Part shown: positions 6,407 to 6,505 of the stretch, one piece after another | How the letters are laid out: the number at the start of each line of letters is the position of its first letter | How positions within the stretch are numbered: position 1 is the stretch's first letter | Assembly: GCA_902805485.1 (NCBI GenBank) | Contig: CADCTM010000888.1 | Coordinates: 1 to 6,505 of the forward strand | Reading direction: 5' to 3' | Origin: an uncultured Coleofasciculus sp. | Lineage (GTDB): Bacteria; Cyanobacteriota; Cyanobacteriia; Cyanobacteriales; Coleofasciculaceae | Length of the DNA stretch: 6,505 nucleotides | Made by a program: the position numbers and the translations under genes | Notes under the pieces: model-generated | What the model was told of the DNA's origin: nothing | The model's database searches: none | The model's input: the letters and a program-made list of their open reading frames with translations, nothing else

Positions 6407-6458
6407 TGGTTTCAAAACCAGTAAATCCGTGCCTGTCGCCTCAGGCGTGAGAATTCTC
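6407..6458. repeat. Cluster of three short hairpins/palindromes
   Basis: In 52 bases there are three adjacent dyads: TGGTT/AACCA around 6407-6420 with a TCAA tetraloop; GCCTG (6431-6435) with CAGGC (6442-6446), or alternatively CGCC/GGCG with a three-base loop; and the perfect ten-base palindrome GAGAATTCTC (6449-6458). A T-rich stretch (6464-6474) follows on the + strand but is not adjacent to a stem. It could be part of a structured RNA, a weak terminator or a decayed repeat. I do not recognise it as a known RNA family. Confidence 0.3.
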
Positions 6459-6505
6459 CTCAAATTTTGCTTTTCAGTTGTCAGTTTAGTACCTTACTAT
6501 CTTGA

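Larger units (their letters stand above)
5995..6505. other. Region without a convincing gene
   Basis: These 511 bases after bioB contain no ORF that I can assign to a family on either strand. The longest open stretches are a 28-codon ATG frame on the + strand (6169-6255) and a 52-codon stretch on the - strand (6338-6493) without ATG. Beyond the HIP1 pair at 6040-6083 and the hairpin group near 6407-6458, an AT-rich segment (about 6300-6395) is seen with no clear promoter. No tRNA- or rRNA-like sequence was recognised. It may be ordinary spacer, a decayed gene, or the flank of a gene that lies beyond the window. Confidence 0.6.

Noticed and set aside
6338..6493. 52-codon open stretch on the - strand
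   Set aside because: It has no ATG, is closed by stops on both sides, and its translation fits no family I know; the hairpin cluster lies inside it.

Overview
This window reads as chromosomal DNA from a cyanobacterium. The octamer GCGATCGC (HIP1, the hallmark repeat of many cyanobacterial genomes) occurs eight times between about 3570 and 6081. Coding sequence is moderately AT-rich, Shine-Dalgarno sites are mostly weak or absent, and one intergenic region carries a C-run/G-run repeat of a style familiar from filamentous cyanobacteria. The exact genus cannot be told from the sequence alone.

Layout, all genes on the + strand. (1) 21-2755: a complete three-gene ABC importer of the nitrate/sulfonate/taurine (NitT/TauT) type: a lipoprotein-like substrate-binding protein, an SsuC-like permease and an SsuB/TauB-like ATPase, separated by 25 and 43 bases and probably co-transcribed. 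The binding protein resembles, from memory, the family found beside urea (now guanidine) carboxylases and also found with guanidine hydrolase in cyanobacteria, so the substrate is open. (2) 2756-2887: a 132-base gap dominated by a long imperfect palindrome (2765-2866). (3) 2888-5994: a compact biotin cluster: a biotin-protein ligase without a DNA-binding domain (birA), DAPA aminotransferase (bioA, overlapping birA by 8 bases) and biotin synthase (bioB, 37 bases after bioA). (4) 5995-6505: about 510 bases with no convincing gene, holding a paired-HIP1 hairpin just after bioB and a group of small hairpins near the right edge.

Working together, BioA makes 7,8-diaminopelargonate from KAPA, BioB inserts sulfur into dethiobiotin, and BirA attaches the finished biotin to the carrier protein of acetyl-CoA carboxylase. 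The steps before BioA (bioF, pimeloyl supply) and the step between BioA and BioB (bioD) are not in the window. The nearby importer could be an unrelated neighbour (for example a guanidine/urea-type or sulfonate importer) or could supply a biotin precursor or sulfur compound; the sequence does not decide this. No clearly new system is visible. The most useful leads are the importer's substrate, the palindrome, the Bacillus-like BioB and the uncoded right flank.
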